This document shows, piece after piece, positions 1-6,802 of a DNA stretch of 64,000 nt. The stretch comes from Terrisporobacter petrolearius. Its GTDB lineage: Bacteria; Bacillota; Clostridia; Peptostreptococcales; Peptostreptococcaceae. Both the position numbers and the translations under genes were made by a program. The first letter of the stretch is position 1, and every line of letters begins with the position of its first letter. Under the pieces are notes generated by a model. That model was given only the letters and a program-made list of their open reading frames with translations, searched no databases and was not told the DNA's origin. The stretch lies in NCBI RefSeq assembly GCF_032598785.1, contig NZ_CP102984.1. One strand, 5' to 3'.

Positions 1-31
1 CATACATACCTTAAGCTTCAAAATAAAAACT

Positions 32-487
32 TTATCCTTTTTTTATAACTAATTCTAATATATTGCCTATACTTATTCCAACTAAAGTTCCAATAACAGC
101 CCATATGGGGTTATTAGTTACAATGCCTACTACAATCCCAATTATTGATCCAACTGTCATTAAATAAATTCGTATATTGTCACTTCTTTCAACTAATTTT
201 CCATTTTTATTATAATTAGGTTTTATATAAATGTCTTTTAATACTACTTTTCTCTTCTTATAATCTTTACACACTACTATATTATCATTAATTACTAGAT
301 CATCTATTGTTACATGAAATATATCCCTCAACATTACAAGGTCCTCCATATCTGGATATTCTTTTCCTAATTCCCATTTTGATATAGCTTGACAAGGTAA
401 ATTTAATTTTTTAGCAAGTTGTTCTTGTGATAGATTATTATCTGCCCTTAGTTTTTTTAAGTTATTTCCAAAATTCAGCTTAATCAC
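32..487 (-). CDS. XRE-family regulator with C-terminal membrane anchor
   Basis: Residues about 8-62 form a helix-turn-helix of the XRE type, with the typical LSQEQLAKKL and AISKWELGKEYPD recognition-helix pattern. A basic linker follows, then two hydrophobic segments near residues 108-147, so this is a DNA-binding protein tethered to the membrane. Such proteins are common in Firmicutes; the target is unknown. The start is unusual. The GTG at 485-487 lies inside the Shine-Dalgarno GAGGTG. The codon at proper spacing from it is CTG at 476-478, which would give a protein beginning MNFGNNLKKLR, the usual start of this family. The gene stands alone. Confidence 0.85.
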   Translation of the reverse strand: MIKLNFGNNLKKLRADNNLSQEQLAKKLNLPCQAISKWELGKEYPDMEDLVMLRDIFHVTIDDLVINDNIVVCKDYKKRKVVLKDIYIKPNYNKNGKLVERSDNIRIYLMTVGSIIGIVVGIVTNNPIWAVIGTLVGISIGNILELVIKKG

Positions 488-703
488 CTCACATAAATTA
501 TATTTATATATTAACCATTATTATGTATTTATTTTTTCTCAACTAATAGCTACAGTGTAATATAATATTAAAAAGCCTTTCCTTTATTTAGTTTACGGCT
601 ATAATGCCTTACTCTAAAGAGTTCACCTTTATTTTTACCTTCATTCTTATTTTAAATATAAAAACAAACCAAATAATAAATAATATATTATTCATTATTA
701 TTG

Positions 704-787
704 TTAAAGTAGTATAATCCTATCTGCATCATTTACAGTAATAATAGATCCATCTTCCCATATTCTCACTTCAACATTGAAGCACTG
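704..787 (-). pseudogene. C-terminal fragment of an unknown gene
   Basis: The minus strand reads about 27 codons ending EVRIWEDGSIITVNDADRI plus a few residues and TAA. It has no start codon, no ribosome site and a stop directly upstream. The composition looks like real protein, so I read it as the tail of a lost gene. The family was not recognised. Confidence 0.3.
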
Positions 788-888
788 TCATATTCTTAGC
801 ATTTTATTTATAATTTAAGTATATTTCCACTTTTCATAAATTCATATTGATTTACTCCAAGTGGTGTATATTTAAATATCATATAATA

Positions 889-946
889 AAAGGCCATATC
901 TTTATGGATATGACCTTTTAGTTGGCAAGTTTATGAGCTCACCAAC
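889..946 (-). terminator. Double hairpin terminator region
   Basis: AAAGGCCATATC (889-900) pairs with GATATGACCTTT (907-918) with one mismatch. A second hairpin pairs GTTGG at 921-925 with CCAAC at 942-946. They lie just past the stop of the small membrane protein at 972. Confidence 0.55.
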
Positions 947-971
947 TTATTATGGTAATGTTTTTTATATT

Positions 972-1187
972 TTACTTTTTCTTAGACTTAATTTTACTTA
1001 TTTTTCGTCCTACTAAACTAACTATGCTTCCTAAAACCATTGCAGATATAATTAATAAAAGGAAATAAAAAACAAAGTTATTGCTACCAGGTTTAGACTC
1101 TGCTGCATTTACTATTACAGTATTTGTTCCTATTATCATTAGAAAACTAATAACTAAGGTGATGATTAAACTTTTGCAATATTTCAT
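972..1187 (-). CDS. Small exported or membrane protein, 71 aa
   Basis: The protein has a signal-peptide-like start (MKYCKSLIITLVISFLMIIG, then polar residues around VNAAES). A second hydrophobic stretch spans residues about 39-59, and the tail is strongly basic (KISKIKSKKK). The layout suggests a short extracellular loop with a cytoplasmic positive tail, or a cleaved signal plus membrane anchor. It has no LPXTG motif. A good ribosome site (GTGAGGCG) sits 7 nt before the ATG. The family was not recognised. Confidence 0.65.
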   Translation of the reverse strand: MKYCKSLIITLVISFLMIIGTNTVIVNAAESKPGSNNFVFYFLLLIISAMVLGSIVSLVGRKISKIKSKKK

Positions 1188-1224
1188 TTTTTTCGCCTCA
1201 CTTTTTATGAATATATCTTTGAGA

Positions 1225-1253
1225 AATATACTCTTTATATATTATATTGTCAG
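1225..1253 (-). promoter_or_regulatory. Sigma-A type promoter of the 972-1187 gene
   Basis: On the minus strand CTGACA (1248-1253) and TATATT (1225-1230) are separated by 17 bp. The -10 element lies 38 nt before the start codon. Confidence 0.45.
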
Positions 1254-1354
1254 GCATAGAAAAAATTTCATTTATTTATAAATATATAAAATGATCTTTA
1301 TGCATTGTCATAGTCAATGAAAAAGTAATTTCTGTTTTTGCTACAAAATCACTT

Positions 1355-1882
1355 TTAGCAACTCCATTTTATTTTTGCTGGATTAGGCTCATCTGTTATA
1401 GCTACTTTGCGCAGGGCATCTTCCATGTTTTTGCACTCTCTTGCTGCAATTTCATCATAAACATCAAGGATTTCATTAACTCCAACAGTTGAATACGCTA
1501 TTGATGCACTACCGTAAAATACAAGCCCTAAAGAACTTGTTACAGTGTTAATTGTTGCTGTTGTTGCTCCAATTGCCCTAGCTGCAGCTTGTGCTGCTGG
1601 ATTTCCTTCTGCTTCTCTTGCTGCTATTTGAACTTCCTTAATAAATTTCTTTGCTTCTGTTAATTTTATGTTTCCTTCCAGATATTCATTAATTGCATCT
1701 AGTGCATTTTTTAAACGAGAATCTTTTGGATAATCTTTTTCATAAATAGGTAGAATGTACTCCCTTGCATATTCATTGCACCATTTTACAATTGTGTTTT
1801 TGCTTTGTGTTTTTATTAATCTCATAATAGATAGAATATATGGTGAGTCTGCTTTTCCAATCATTTTTCGTACTTTAGCCAT
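1355..1882 (-). CDS. Imm-5-like putative immunity protein
   Basis: This 175-residue protein fits the Imm-5-like putative immunity family: a helical protein with a W-C-x-E-Y-A motif, ILPIYEKDYPKDSRLKNALD (short acidic segment, then D-x-R-x-x-x-A), and an Ala-rich half (AAREAEGNPAAQAAARAIGA, then a GSASIAYS helix). Family members are predicted to protect against polymorphic toxins and often occur as orphans. No toxin gene is adjacent. An AGGAG site lies 5 nt before the ATG. The call rests on the conserved pattern; the function is predicted only. Confidence 0.65.
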   Translation of the reverse strand: MAKVRKMIGKADSPYILSIMRLIKTQSKNTIVKWCNEYAREYILPIYEKDYPKDSRLKNALDAINEYLEGNIKLTEAKKFIKEVQIAAREAEGNPAAQAAARAIGATTATINTVTSSLGLVFYGSASIAYSTVGVNEILDVYDEIAARECKNMEDALRKVAITDEPNPAKIKWSC

Positions 1883-1994
1883 GATAACTCCTTTTTTAAT
1901 ATATTTTTTAAATTATTATACATCAATTGTATCATATTTAAAATCTGAAACTATTTTGCCTGAAATATAAGGAGCAAGATTATTAAAGCTTTTA

Positions 1995-2250
1995 TTATTT
2001 TTCAACTTTTTTGTTTAAACAACTTAATATTGATAAATTTGAACCTAAAGTTATTATGTCCAAGATGATAATTTTTCCAGCTATACTATAAAATTTAACT
2101 AAATAAGAAACCCCTCCAACTATCATTAAAACTATACCTATATAGCTACCTCTAATTGCTTCATAGTAAATTGAATAAATTTGATTCTATTAATCGTTTC
2201 TTCATAGGTTCTATTAAATAAAACTGGATTTAGCCATATATTATATAATT
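1995..2250 (-). pseudogene. Frameshifted small membrane protein remnant
   Basis: Two overlapping minus-strand frames carry protein-like sequence. The upstream frame includes NPVLFNRTYEETINRIKF. The downstream frame, ending at 1995, has a hydrophobic segment (SYIGIVLMIVGGVSYLV), a second (AGKIIILDIITLG) and a lysine-rich tail. A shift near 2165 separates them and neither half has a ribosome site. The original family was not recognised. This accounts for most of the 530-bp gap between 1883 and 2414. Confidence 0.4.
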
Positions 2251-2258
2251 TTTTTATT

Positions 2259-2288
2259 AAAAACCGTATCATTTGCTTGTGATGTAGT
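2259..2288. repeat. Degenerate copy of the dispersed terminator palindrome
   Basis: The left arm AAAACCGTATCA is intact, while the right arm has decayed to TGATGTAGTT. It lies downstream of the cyclase-family gene, the same relation as the five intact copies elsewhere in the window. Confidence 0.6.
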
Positions 2289-2414
2289 TCTCCGTAACAA
2301 TAGCAAGTGAGATTTTTACAGTTTATTCTTCTGCATATATTCTACATAAATATGGTGTAATTCTCTATTTAGAAATTCCGTATTTCAACGTTTTATCATC
2401 CATATAGGCTATTG

Positions 2415-2960
2415 TTATATAGTTTCAATCTCAACTTTTATTGCTGTAGCATCTTCTAGTTGAATCCAGTTTAAATTCGTTTTGAATTGTGTAGTAACCT
2501 TATCTAAATTACATATATTTTCTATAACATAAGCTCCTTTATTTTCAACATATTTATCTATTGCTACGTGAGACTTGCCATGTTGTATTCCACTTAAGTC
2601 AATGCCTATTAATTTTATATTACACTCTAATAATTTATCTATAAGCTCATTAGTTAAATACGGACTTGCTTCAGAATTAAAATATTCTTTACTTCCATAT
2701 CCGTAATTTTCTAAATATCCGGTTCTAAATATTACAAAAGAATTTTTTTCAATTGATATATTGTCTAATATATCAATATCTATAATACCTAGATTTCTAA
2801 CATCTATTACAGTAACATCTATTTCTGCTGGTAGCTCTATATTTGATAGATTGTAACAATCTATATGAGTTCCTATATGTTGTCTTTGATGTGCTGGTTG
2901 TGAGTCTCCCCATTTTAATATTTCCTTTGGAATGTTAAATTCCGTTAAATGTAAATTCAT
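2415..2960 (-). CDS. Cyclase-family hydrolase (kynurenine formamidase-like)
   Basis: The 181-residue protein carries the metal-binding signature HIGTHID near residue 28, the HxGTHxD hallmark of the cyclase / kynurenine formamidase fold. Later it has FRTGYLENYG and GIDLSGIQHGKSHVA, matching the conserved second half of the family. It is slightly shorter than the usual 205-220 residues, trimmed at the N-terminus. The substrate is not predictable; known members hydrolyse N-formylkynurenine or related amides. It follows the MarR gene with a 1-bp gap, so the two form an operon and the MarR protein probably controls it. Confidence 0.8.
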   Translation of the reverse strand: MNLHLTEFNIPKEILKWGDSQPAHQRQHIGTHIDCYNLSNIELPAEIDVTVIDVRNLGIIDIDILDNISIEKNSFVIFRTGYLENYGYGSKEYFNSEASPYLTNELIDKLLECNIKLIGIDLSGIQHGKSHVAIDKYVENKGAYVIENICNLDKVTTQFKTNLNWIQLEDATAIKVEIETI

Positions 2961-2961
2961 A

Positions 2962-3420
2962 TTATATATCTCCTTCTGATTCTATTATTTCATCTAAATA
3001 GTTATTAAATTTTATTAAGAAGCTAGCTACAATTTCTTGGTCTTGTTTAGTTATGTTTTTAAAAAACTTATTATTTCTTTCTTCCCACTGCTTATGTTTT
3101 ATTTCATGATATTTGTATAATCCTTCCCCGAATTCTGTTAACTTAAAATATATTTCTTTATCATTCTCAGGCTTTTTATATTTATCGATAAGGTTATTGT
3201 TCAAAAGTTTTTTGCACAATTTACTTATTGCACCTCTAGTCATATTCATACTTTGAGATATTTTAGTAACATTAGGATCTTTTATTTTTCCTATAAAATC
3301 TAAACAATGTATTTCTGAAACTCCATAATTTTCATATTCACCTTTAAATGCTAATTTTCCTAGAGTTTCTTCCTTTTCATATATATTTTTTAAACTCTTC
3401 ATAATAATATTAATATCCAC
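2962..3420 (-). CDS. MarR-family transcriptional regulator
   Basis: This 152-residue winged-helix protein has the MarR recognition region NVTKISQSMNMTRGAISKLC near residues 53-72, followed by the wing (YKKPENDKEIYFKLTEFG). It is the first gene of a two-gene operon with the cyclase-family hydrolase. The start is GTG at 3420, preceded by AGGAGGT at good spacing. Autoregulation is likely because a repeat and a palindrome overlap its promoter (3465-3513). Confidence 0.88.
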   Translation of the reverse strand: MDINIIMKSLKNIYEKEETLGKLAFKGEYENYGVSEIHCLDFIGKIKDPNVTKISQSMNMTRGAISKLCKKLLNNNLIDKYKKPENDKEIYFKLTEFGEGLYKYHEIKHKQWEERNNKFFKNITKQDQEIVASFLIKFNNYLDEIIESEGDI

Positions 3421-3464
3421 TTAAAAAACCTCCTTTAGGGTTCTAACTAAACAATATTTATAGT

Positions 3465-3513
3465 TTTTTGTTTCCTCAGAAATAATATTATAATATTTTT
3501 GTTTCCTTGTCAA
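3465..3513 (-). promoter_or_regulatory. Promoter and candidate MarR operator
   Basis: On the minus strand TTGACA (3508-3513) and TAATAT (3485-3490) have 17-bp spacing. The perfect 14-bp palindrome AATATTATAATATT (3484-3497) covers the -10. The direct repeat GGAAACAAAAA occurs at 3496-3506 and 3465-3475, 31 bp apart (about three helical turns). Repressor binding here is inference. Confidence 0.5.
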
Positions 3514-3563
3514 CATTTTCCAACTCAATTTATTGCCTAAATCTCGTAATTTTATATAACCCC

Positions 3564-3597
3564 AAAAAAGCTATTGAAATCATTCCATAGCTTTTTT
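3564..3597. terminator. Hairpin AAAAAAGCTAT / ATAGCTTTTTT
   Basis: An 11-bp perfect stem with A and T flanks can act in both directions. It lies between the MarR promoter and the Cys-rich repeat gene. Confidence 0.6.
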
Positions 3598-3704
3598 GAG
3601 TATTGCATTTTAATTATACAAATTTAGTAAAAACCTCACTTATTTATGATAAAGTTCATTGCTATTTATTCCAAACGCTCTAAAAAATATAGAATATATG
3701 TAAA

Positions 3705-3734
3705 GAGGACTATAAAATTTGTTTTATAGTCCTC
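3705..3734 (-). terminator. Terminator of the Cys-rich repeat gene
   Basis: The 13-bp perfect stem GAGGACTATAAAA / TTTTATAGTCCTC has a 4-nt loop. It lies about 170 nt past the stop of the gene at 3902. Confidence 0.6.
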
Positions 3735-3901
3735 CATAAATTTAATTATTATTTTTTATACAATTACATTTTTAATCACAATAGATTTTTATATATTTTC
3801 ATCGAATTTATACTAAAGACGCTTGAATGTCAATAATAAAATTGAATCTATTAAAATAATCGTCAACTCAAGTAGTTGTTCCACAAGCTAAATGAAAACT
3901 T

Positions 3902-4381
3902 TTACCAGCGCTCTTTTTTGCATCTACAATCATCATCATCATGTTTTTTACATTCACAATAACATTCACACTCATGTTTTTTGCGTCCACAATCATCATC
4001 ATATTTTTTACACTCACACTCATGTTTTTTGCATCTACAGTCATCATCATCATGTTTTTTGCATTCGCAATGACATTCACACTCATGTTTTTTGCGTCCA
4101 CAATCATCATCATCATGTTTTTTACATTCACACTCATGCTTTTTGCATCTACAGTCATCATCATCATGTTTTTTGCATTCGCAATGACATTCACAATGAC
4201 ACTCACACTCATGTTTTTTGCGTCCACAATCATCATCATCATGTTTTTTACATTCACATTCATGTTTTTTGCATTTACAATCATCATCATCATATTTTTT
4301 GTATTTACAATCACAGTCCATCTCTCTACCTCCTCTATAATCATAATTATCTTCTATACCTCTATAACTTTTAAACATCAT
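3902..4381 (-). CDS. Cys/His/Asp/Lys-rich repeat protein, possible exosporium protein
   Basis: After about 20 ordinary residues the 159-residue protein is built of alternating modules. A is CKKHDDDDCRCKKHECE (17 residues). B is CKKHDDDDCGRKK followed by HECECHCE, extended once by CHCE. I count about 33 cysteines, roughly one residue in five, plus many His and Asp. There is no signal peptide or membrane segment. The frame is set by AGGAGTGA before ATG; the same repeats leave long shadow frames on both strands. Cys-rich low-complexity proteins of this size build spore outer layers (CotY/CotZ in Bacillus, CdeC/CdeM in Clostridioides difficile), and the DDDD/HECEC blocks could bind metal. Both roles are inference. 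Confidence 0.7.
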   Translation of the reverse strand: MMFKSYRGIEDNYDYRGGREMDCDCKYKKYDDDDCKCKKHECECKKHDDDDCGRKKHECECHCECHCECKKHDDDDCRCKKHECECKKHDDDDCGRKKHECECHCECKKHDDDDCRCKKHECECKKYDDDCGRKKHECECYCECKKHDDDDCRCKKERW

Positions 4382-4539
4382 TTTATATCACTCCTATATA
4401 TTATATTGAGAGTCCTTTATTGAGACCCTTAATGTAAGATATACATTTCCGACAAAAAAGTTCATATTTTTTGTATAATTTACATAATTTTTATTTTTCT
4501 TTTAGAGATGACATTATCTAAAAATATATTATTCTTTTC

Positions 4540-4722
4540 CTACCCATTATTTAAAACTGCATATAGTATTTCTTCTTTTGGATAAATAGCACCTTTAAAT
4601 AAATCTAGCTCCTTAATAATATCTTGGATGCTTGATTTCTCATATCCATTTTCTACGAAAAGCTTATATGAAATTTCAATTATATTATCAACAATATTCT
4701 CTGAAACTTTATTTTTACTCAT
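4540..4722 (-). pseudogene. Truncated TetR-family regulator
   Basis: The 60 residues match the start of a TetR DNA-binding domain (IIEISYKLFVENGYEKSSIQ, then DIIKELDLFKGAIY). The HTH ends abnormally: the expected HHFxSK segment after GAIY is missing and replaced by PKEEILYAV, consistent with a short in-frame deletion. The protein then stops before any ligand domain. The ribosome site (GGAGGTG) and a palindromic operator upstream are intact, so this is a recently truncated regulator. Confidence 0.7.
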
Positions 4723-4736
4723 ATTACACCTCCAAG

Positions 4737-4749
4737 ACCAACGGTCGGT
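4737..4749. promoter_or_regulatory. TetR-type operator
   Basis: ACCAACGGTCGGT has 6-bp half-sites (ACCGAC / GTTGGT on the other strand) with one mismatch around a 1-bp centre. It lies between the truncated TetR gene and its promoter region, the usual autoregulation position. Confidence 0.45.
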
Positions 4750-4796
4750 ATGTAAAGTATAAGAATATGTTATGACTAATATTAATATTATTTATT

Positions 4797-4831
4797 AAAA
4801 AACCGCATCACTTACCTGTGATACGGTTTTT
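4797..4831. repeat. Dispersed terminator palindrome, copy 1
   Basis: AAAACCGCATCAC, a short loop, then GTGATACGGTTTTT. It begins 23 bp past the stop of the AraC gene (4854) and has the A-stem-T layout of a bidirectional terminator. The left arm has one C for T change. Confidence 0.75.
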
Positions 4832-4853
4832 CTTATCAACAATATTTTGTATT

Positions 4854-5741
4854 TTACTTTTCTATTATTGGAATATATATCTCCATAACAGTATCTTTTC
4901 TTCCATGACATCTCTCATCATAAAACTCAAAATCCATCTTACTTTCATCAAATATATATTTGGTCTCTTTAAACCATTCTTTAAAAATATATTTCCAAGT
5001 TTCCTTTATTATTTTAGCAAATTCCTTTTGCTTTGTATCATTTGATGTATCTACTGGTGGAGTTGTAAATACTGCATATGTTGCTTCAGGTATATCTATT
5101 GTCATCATATCATCTGTTACACGTTGAAAGTCATCAACTATAACCCCTAAAAGGTATATAGTTTCTCCATCTCCTTTTTTTGATGGTATACATAATCCTA
5201 CCTCACCATGCTTTGGTGGTTCTAAGATCTTATACATTTTACTTTCTAAATTTTCTCCATTATAATTACTCCAAAATGAAGCAACATCTTTAGTGTAATT
5301 TCCATTGGAAATATTCGTCTTTATACCATATCCTGCAACTTTAAATGCAGGTCTTTTTACAATAATAGGATCCATAATATAACCTCCAATTTTATATATT
5401 GATTCTTTAGAAAAATAGCCATCCATTCGTTTTATATATTGTGTAGGAGTAAATCCATATTCTTTTTTAAATGCTTTTGAAAATCCATTATGCGTATCAA
5501 ATCCATACTCAATGGCTATATCTATAATTCTATTTCCCTCAAATAGTTTTGCAGCTGCCAAGGATATTCTTCTTTTTTTCACATATTCCATTAAAGTTAT
5601 TCCTTGATGAATATTAAATATTCTACAAAAATGAAAAGTTGAATATCCACATTTATTGGCTATTAATTCTGGTGTTAAATCACCTTTTATATTTTCTTCA
5701 ATAAATTCAATACATTGTGATATCACATTACTATAATTCAA
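4854..5741 (-). CDS. AraC-family regulator with GyrI-like effector domain
   Basis: Residues 1-105 carry two AraC helix-turn-helix motifs (TPELIANKCGYSTFHFCRIF, and IIDIAIEYGFDTHNGFSKAF followed by GFTPTQY). Residues about 125-293 form a GyrI-like ligand-binding domain (VKRPAFKVAGYG near its start, IPEATYAVFTT, a closing MEIYIPI strand). This is the Rob/SoxS-plus-effector layout, often a sensor of hydrophobic or cationic drugs. The start is TTG with a weak AGTAGGT site. It stands alone between two copies of the terminator palindrome. Its neighbour, the nitroreductase, may be a target, but no operator links them. Confidence 0.88.
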   Translation of the reverse strand: MNYSNVISQCIEFIEENIKGDLTPELIANKCGYSTFHFCRIFNIHQGITLMEYVKKRRISLAAAKLFEGNRIIDIAIEYGFDTHNGFSKAFKKEYGFTPTQYIKRMDGYFSKESIYKIGGYIMDPIIVKRPAFKVAGYGIKTNISNGNYTKDVASFWSNYNGENLESKMYKILEPPKHGEVGLCIPSKKGDGETIYLLGVIVDDFQRVTDDMMTIDIPEATYAVFTTPPVDTSNDTKQKEFAKIIKETWKYIFKEWFKETKYIFDESKMDFEFYDERCHGRKDTVMEIYIPIIEK

Positions 5742-5758
5742 TTTGTATACCTACTTTC

Positions 5759-5768
5759 ATCACGTGAT
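5759..5768. promoter_or_regulatory. Perfect palindrome ATCACGTGAT upstream of AraC gene
   Basis: A 10-bp perfect palindrome lies 18 bp before the TTG start of the AraC gene. It could be an operator; there is no other support. Confidence 0.25.
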
Positions 5769-5840
5769 ACTTAAAGTATATCAACTATATTAAAGTTATA
5801 TTGTTCCTATATTGCTAAGTTTATTTTTTAATATTTATAT

Positions 5841-5870
5841 AAAAACCGTATCAATTTATGATACGGTTTT
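5841..5870. repeat. Dispersed terminator palindrome, copy 2
   Basis: AAAAACCGTATCA and TGATACGGTTTT with a short loop. The right arm lies inside the nitroreductase gene: on the minus strand AAA ACC GTA TCA TAA encodes its last residues K-T-V-S and the stop. Confidence 0.75.
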
Positions 5871-6623
5871 CTTTTTCCCTGCTGCTGCAAGATATATTAT
5901 AAATTCTTCATCTCCGTCTAACTGTAAGATATTATCTACAGCCTCTTGGTCATATATGCCAATAGCACAAACACCCATATCCACAGATTCACCTGCTAAA
6001 TAAAGATTTTGGCAAACATGACCAATATCTATTAATATTTTTTTATGGGCTGAAATATCAAACTTCCACTCAGATCTATAAGGTGTTGTACTCCATGCAA
6101 AGGTAACAGCAGCTTTTTTTGCAAAATTAGGTACAAAAGGTTGATCTAGTGTAATCGCATCTATTTTACTATCAACATCTTCTAATTGAGACATGAATAA
6201 TAGATTATGTTCTATTGGTAGATATCTATAAATTCCTTTTTGTAAACCATCCACATTCATGATGAATAAATAAGTTTCAAAAGAATGAGTTGCTCCACTA
6301 CAAGGAACGGTTCTATATGTCATTCCTGATTTATTAGTACCAGTTATACCTTGAGTTGCCCATAAAAGATATGATAATTCTTCAAGACTAACTGATTCGT
6401 CACTATAAAACCTAGCACTTCTTCTATCCTTTATACATTCATAAATATTTAGTTTCTTTATAATGTCATCGCTTAAATCTGGCAAGTTTATTATCATTGA
6501 ATTAGAATCATAAGGCTTAACGCCTTCTGGTTGAGGTAATTTCTTCATTTTATCAGTTTTAATATTTTTGAATTCATTAAAATTGGATTTTAAAAAACTT
6601 CTTTCTTTTTCGTATCTTCCCAT
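5856..6623 (-). CDS. SagB-type nitroreductase-family dehydrogenase
   Basis: This 255-residue protein is of the SagB/ThcOx class of FMN-dependent nitroreductases. The core starts at CIKDRRSARFYSDESVSLEE (residues about 62-81), followed by LLWATQGITG, the cofactor-contacting TVPCSGATHSFETYLFIM, and a C-terminal GESVDMGVCAIGIYDQEAV. In biosynthetic clusters such enzymes oxidise azolines, but stand-alone copies are common in clostridia and their substrates are unknown. No precursor peptide or cyclodehydratase gene is nearby. The final codons and stop come from a copy of the terminator palindrome. An AAGGAG site precedes the ATG. Confidence 0.8.
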   Translation of the reverse strand: MGRYEKERSFLKSNFNEFKNIKTDKMKKLPQPEGVKPYDSNSMIINLPDLSDDIIKKLNIYECIKDRRSARFYSDESVSLEELSYLLWATQGITGTNKSGMTYRTVPCSGATHSFETYLFIMNVDGLQKGIYRYLPIEHNLLFMSQLEDVDSKIDAITLDQPFVPNFAKKAAVTFAWSTTPYRSEWKFDISAHKKILIDIGHVCQNLYLAGESVDMGVCAIGIYDQEAVDNILQLDGDEEFIIYLAAAGKKKTVS

Positions 6624-6755
6624 TTTATTTTCTCCTTAATTTTGTTTCTCACAAATAAATGTACCATAATATGTGAAAAATTTATGTAACTTACGTTACA
6701 AATAGCAAATTTTAAGAATACGTTAAAGCAGACTTGCAATACACTAATTACACAT

Positions 6756-6785
6756 AAAAAGACTAGCTTAATACTAGTCTTTTTT
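6756..6785 (-). terminator. Terminator of the Bce-type operon
   Basis: AAAAAGACTAG / CTAGTCTTTTT, 11-bp perfect stem, 18 bp past the stop of the sensor kinase gene. Confidence 0.8.
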
Positions 6786-6802
6786 ATACATATTCTTTTA
6801 TG

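Larger units (their letters stand above)
488..971. other. Intergenic region with gene remnant and terminators
   Basis: No intact gene is visible. It holds a short decayed coding fragment (704-787) and two stacked hairpins (889-946) downstream of the next minus-strand gene. The rest is AT-rich sequence in which I see nothing definite. Confidence 0.5.

Noticed and set aside
3902..4320. CRISPR-like regular repeats
   Set aside because: The repeats are adjacent, without unique spacers, and encode a modular protein.
3892..4423. Several long open frames on both strands over the Cys-rich repeat gene
   Set aside because: They are shadows of the same tandem repeats. Only the minus-strand frame ending at 3902 has a ribosome site (AGGAGTGA) and a plausible protein composition.
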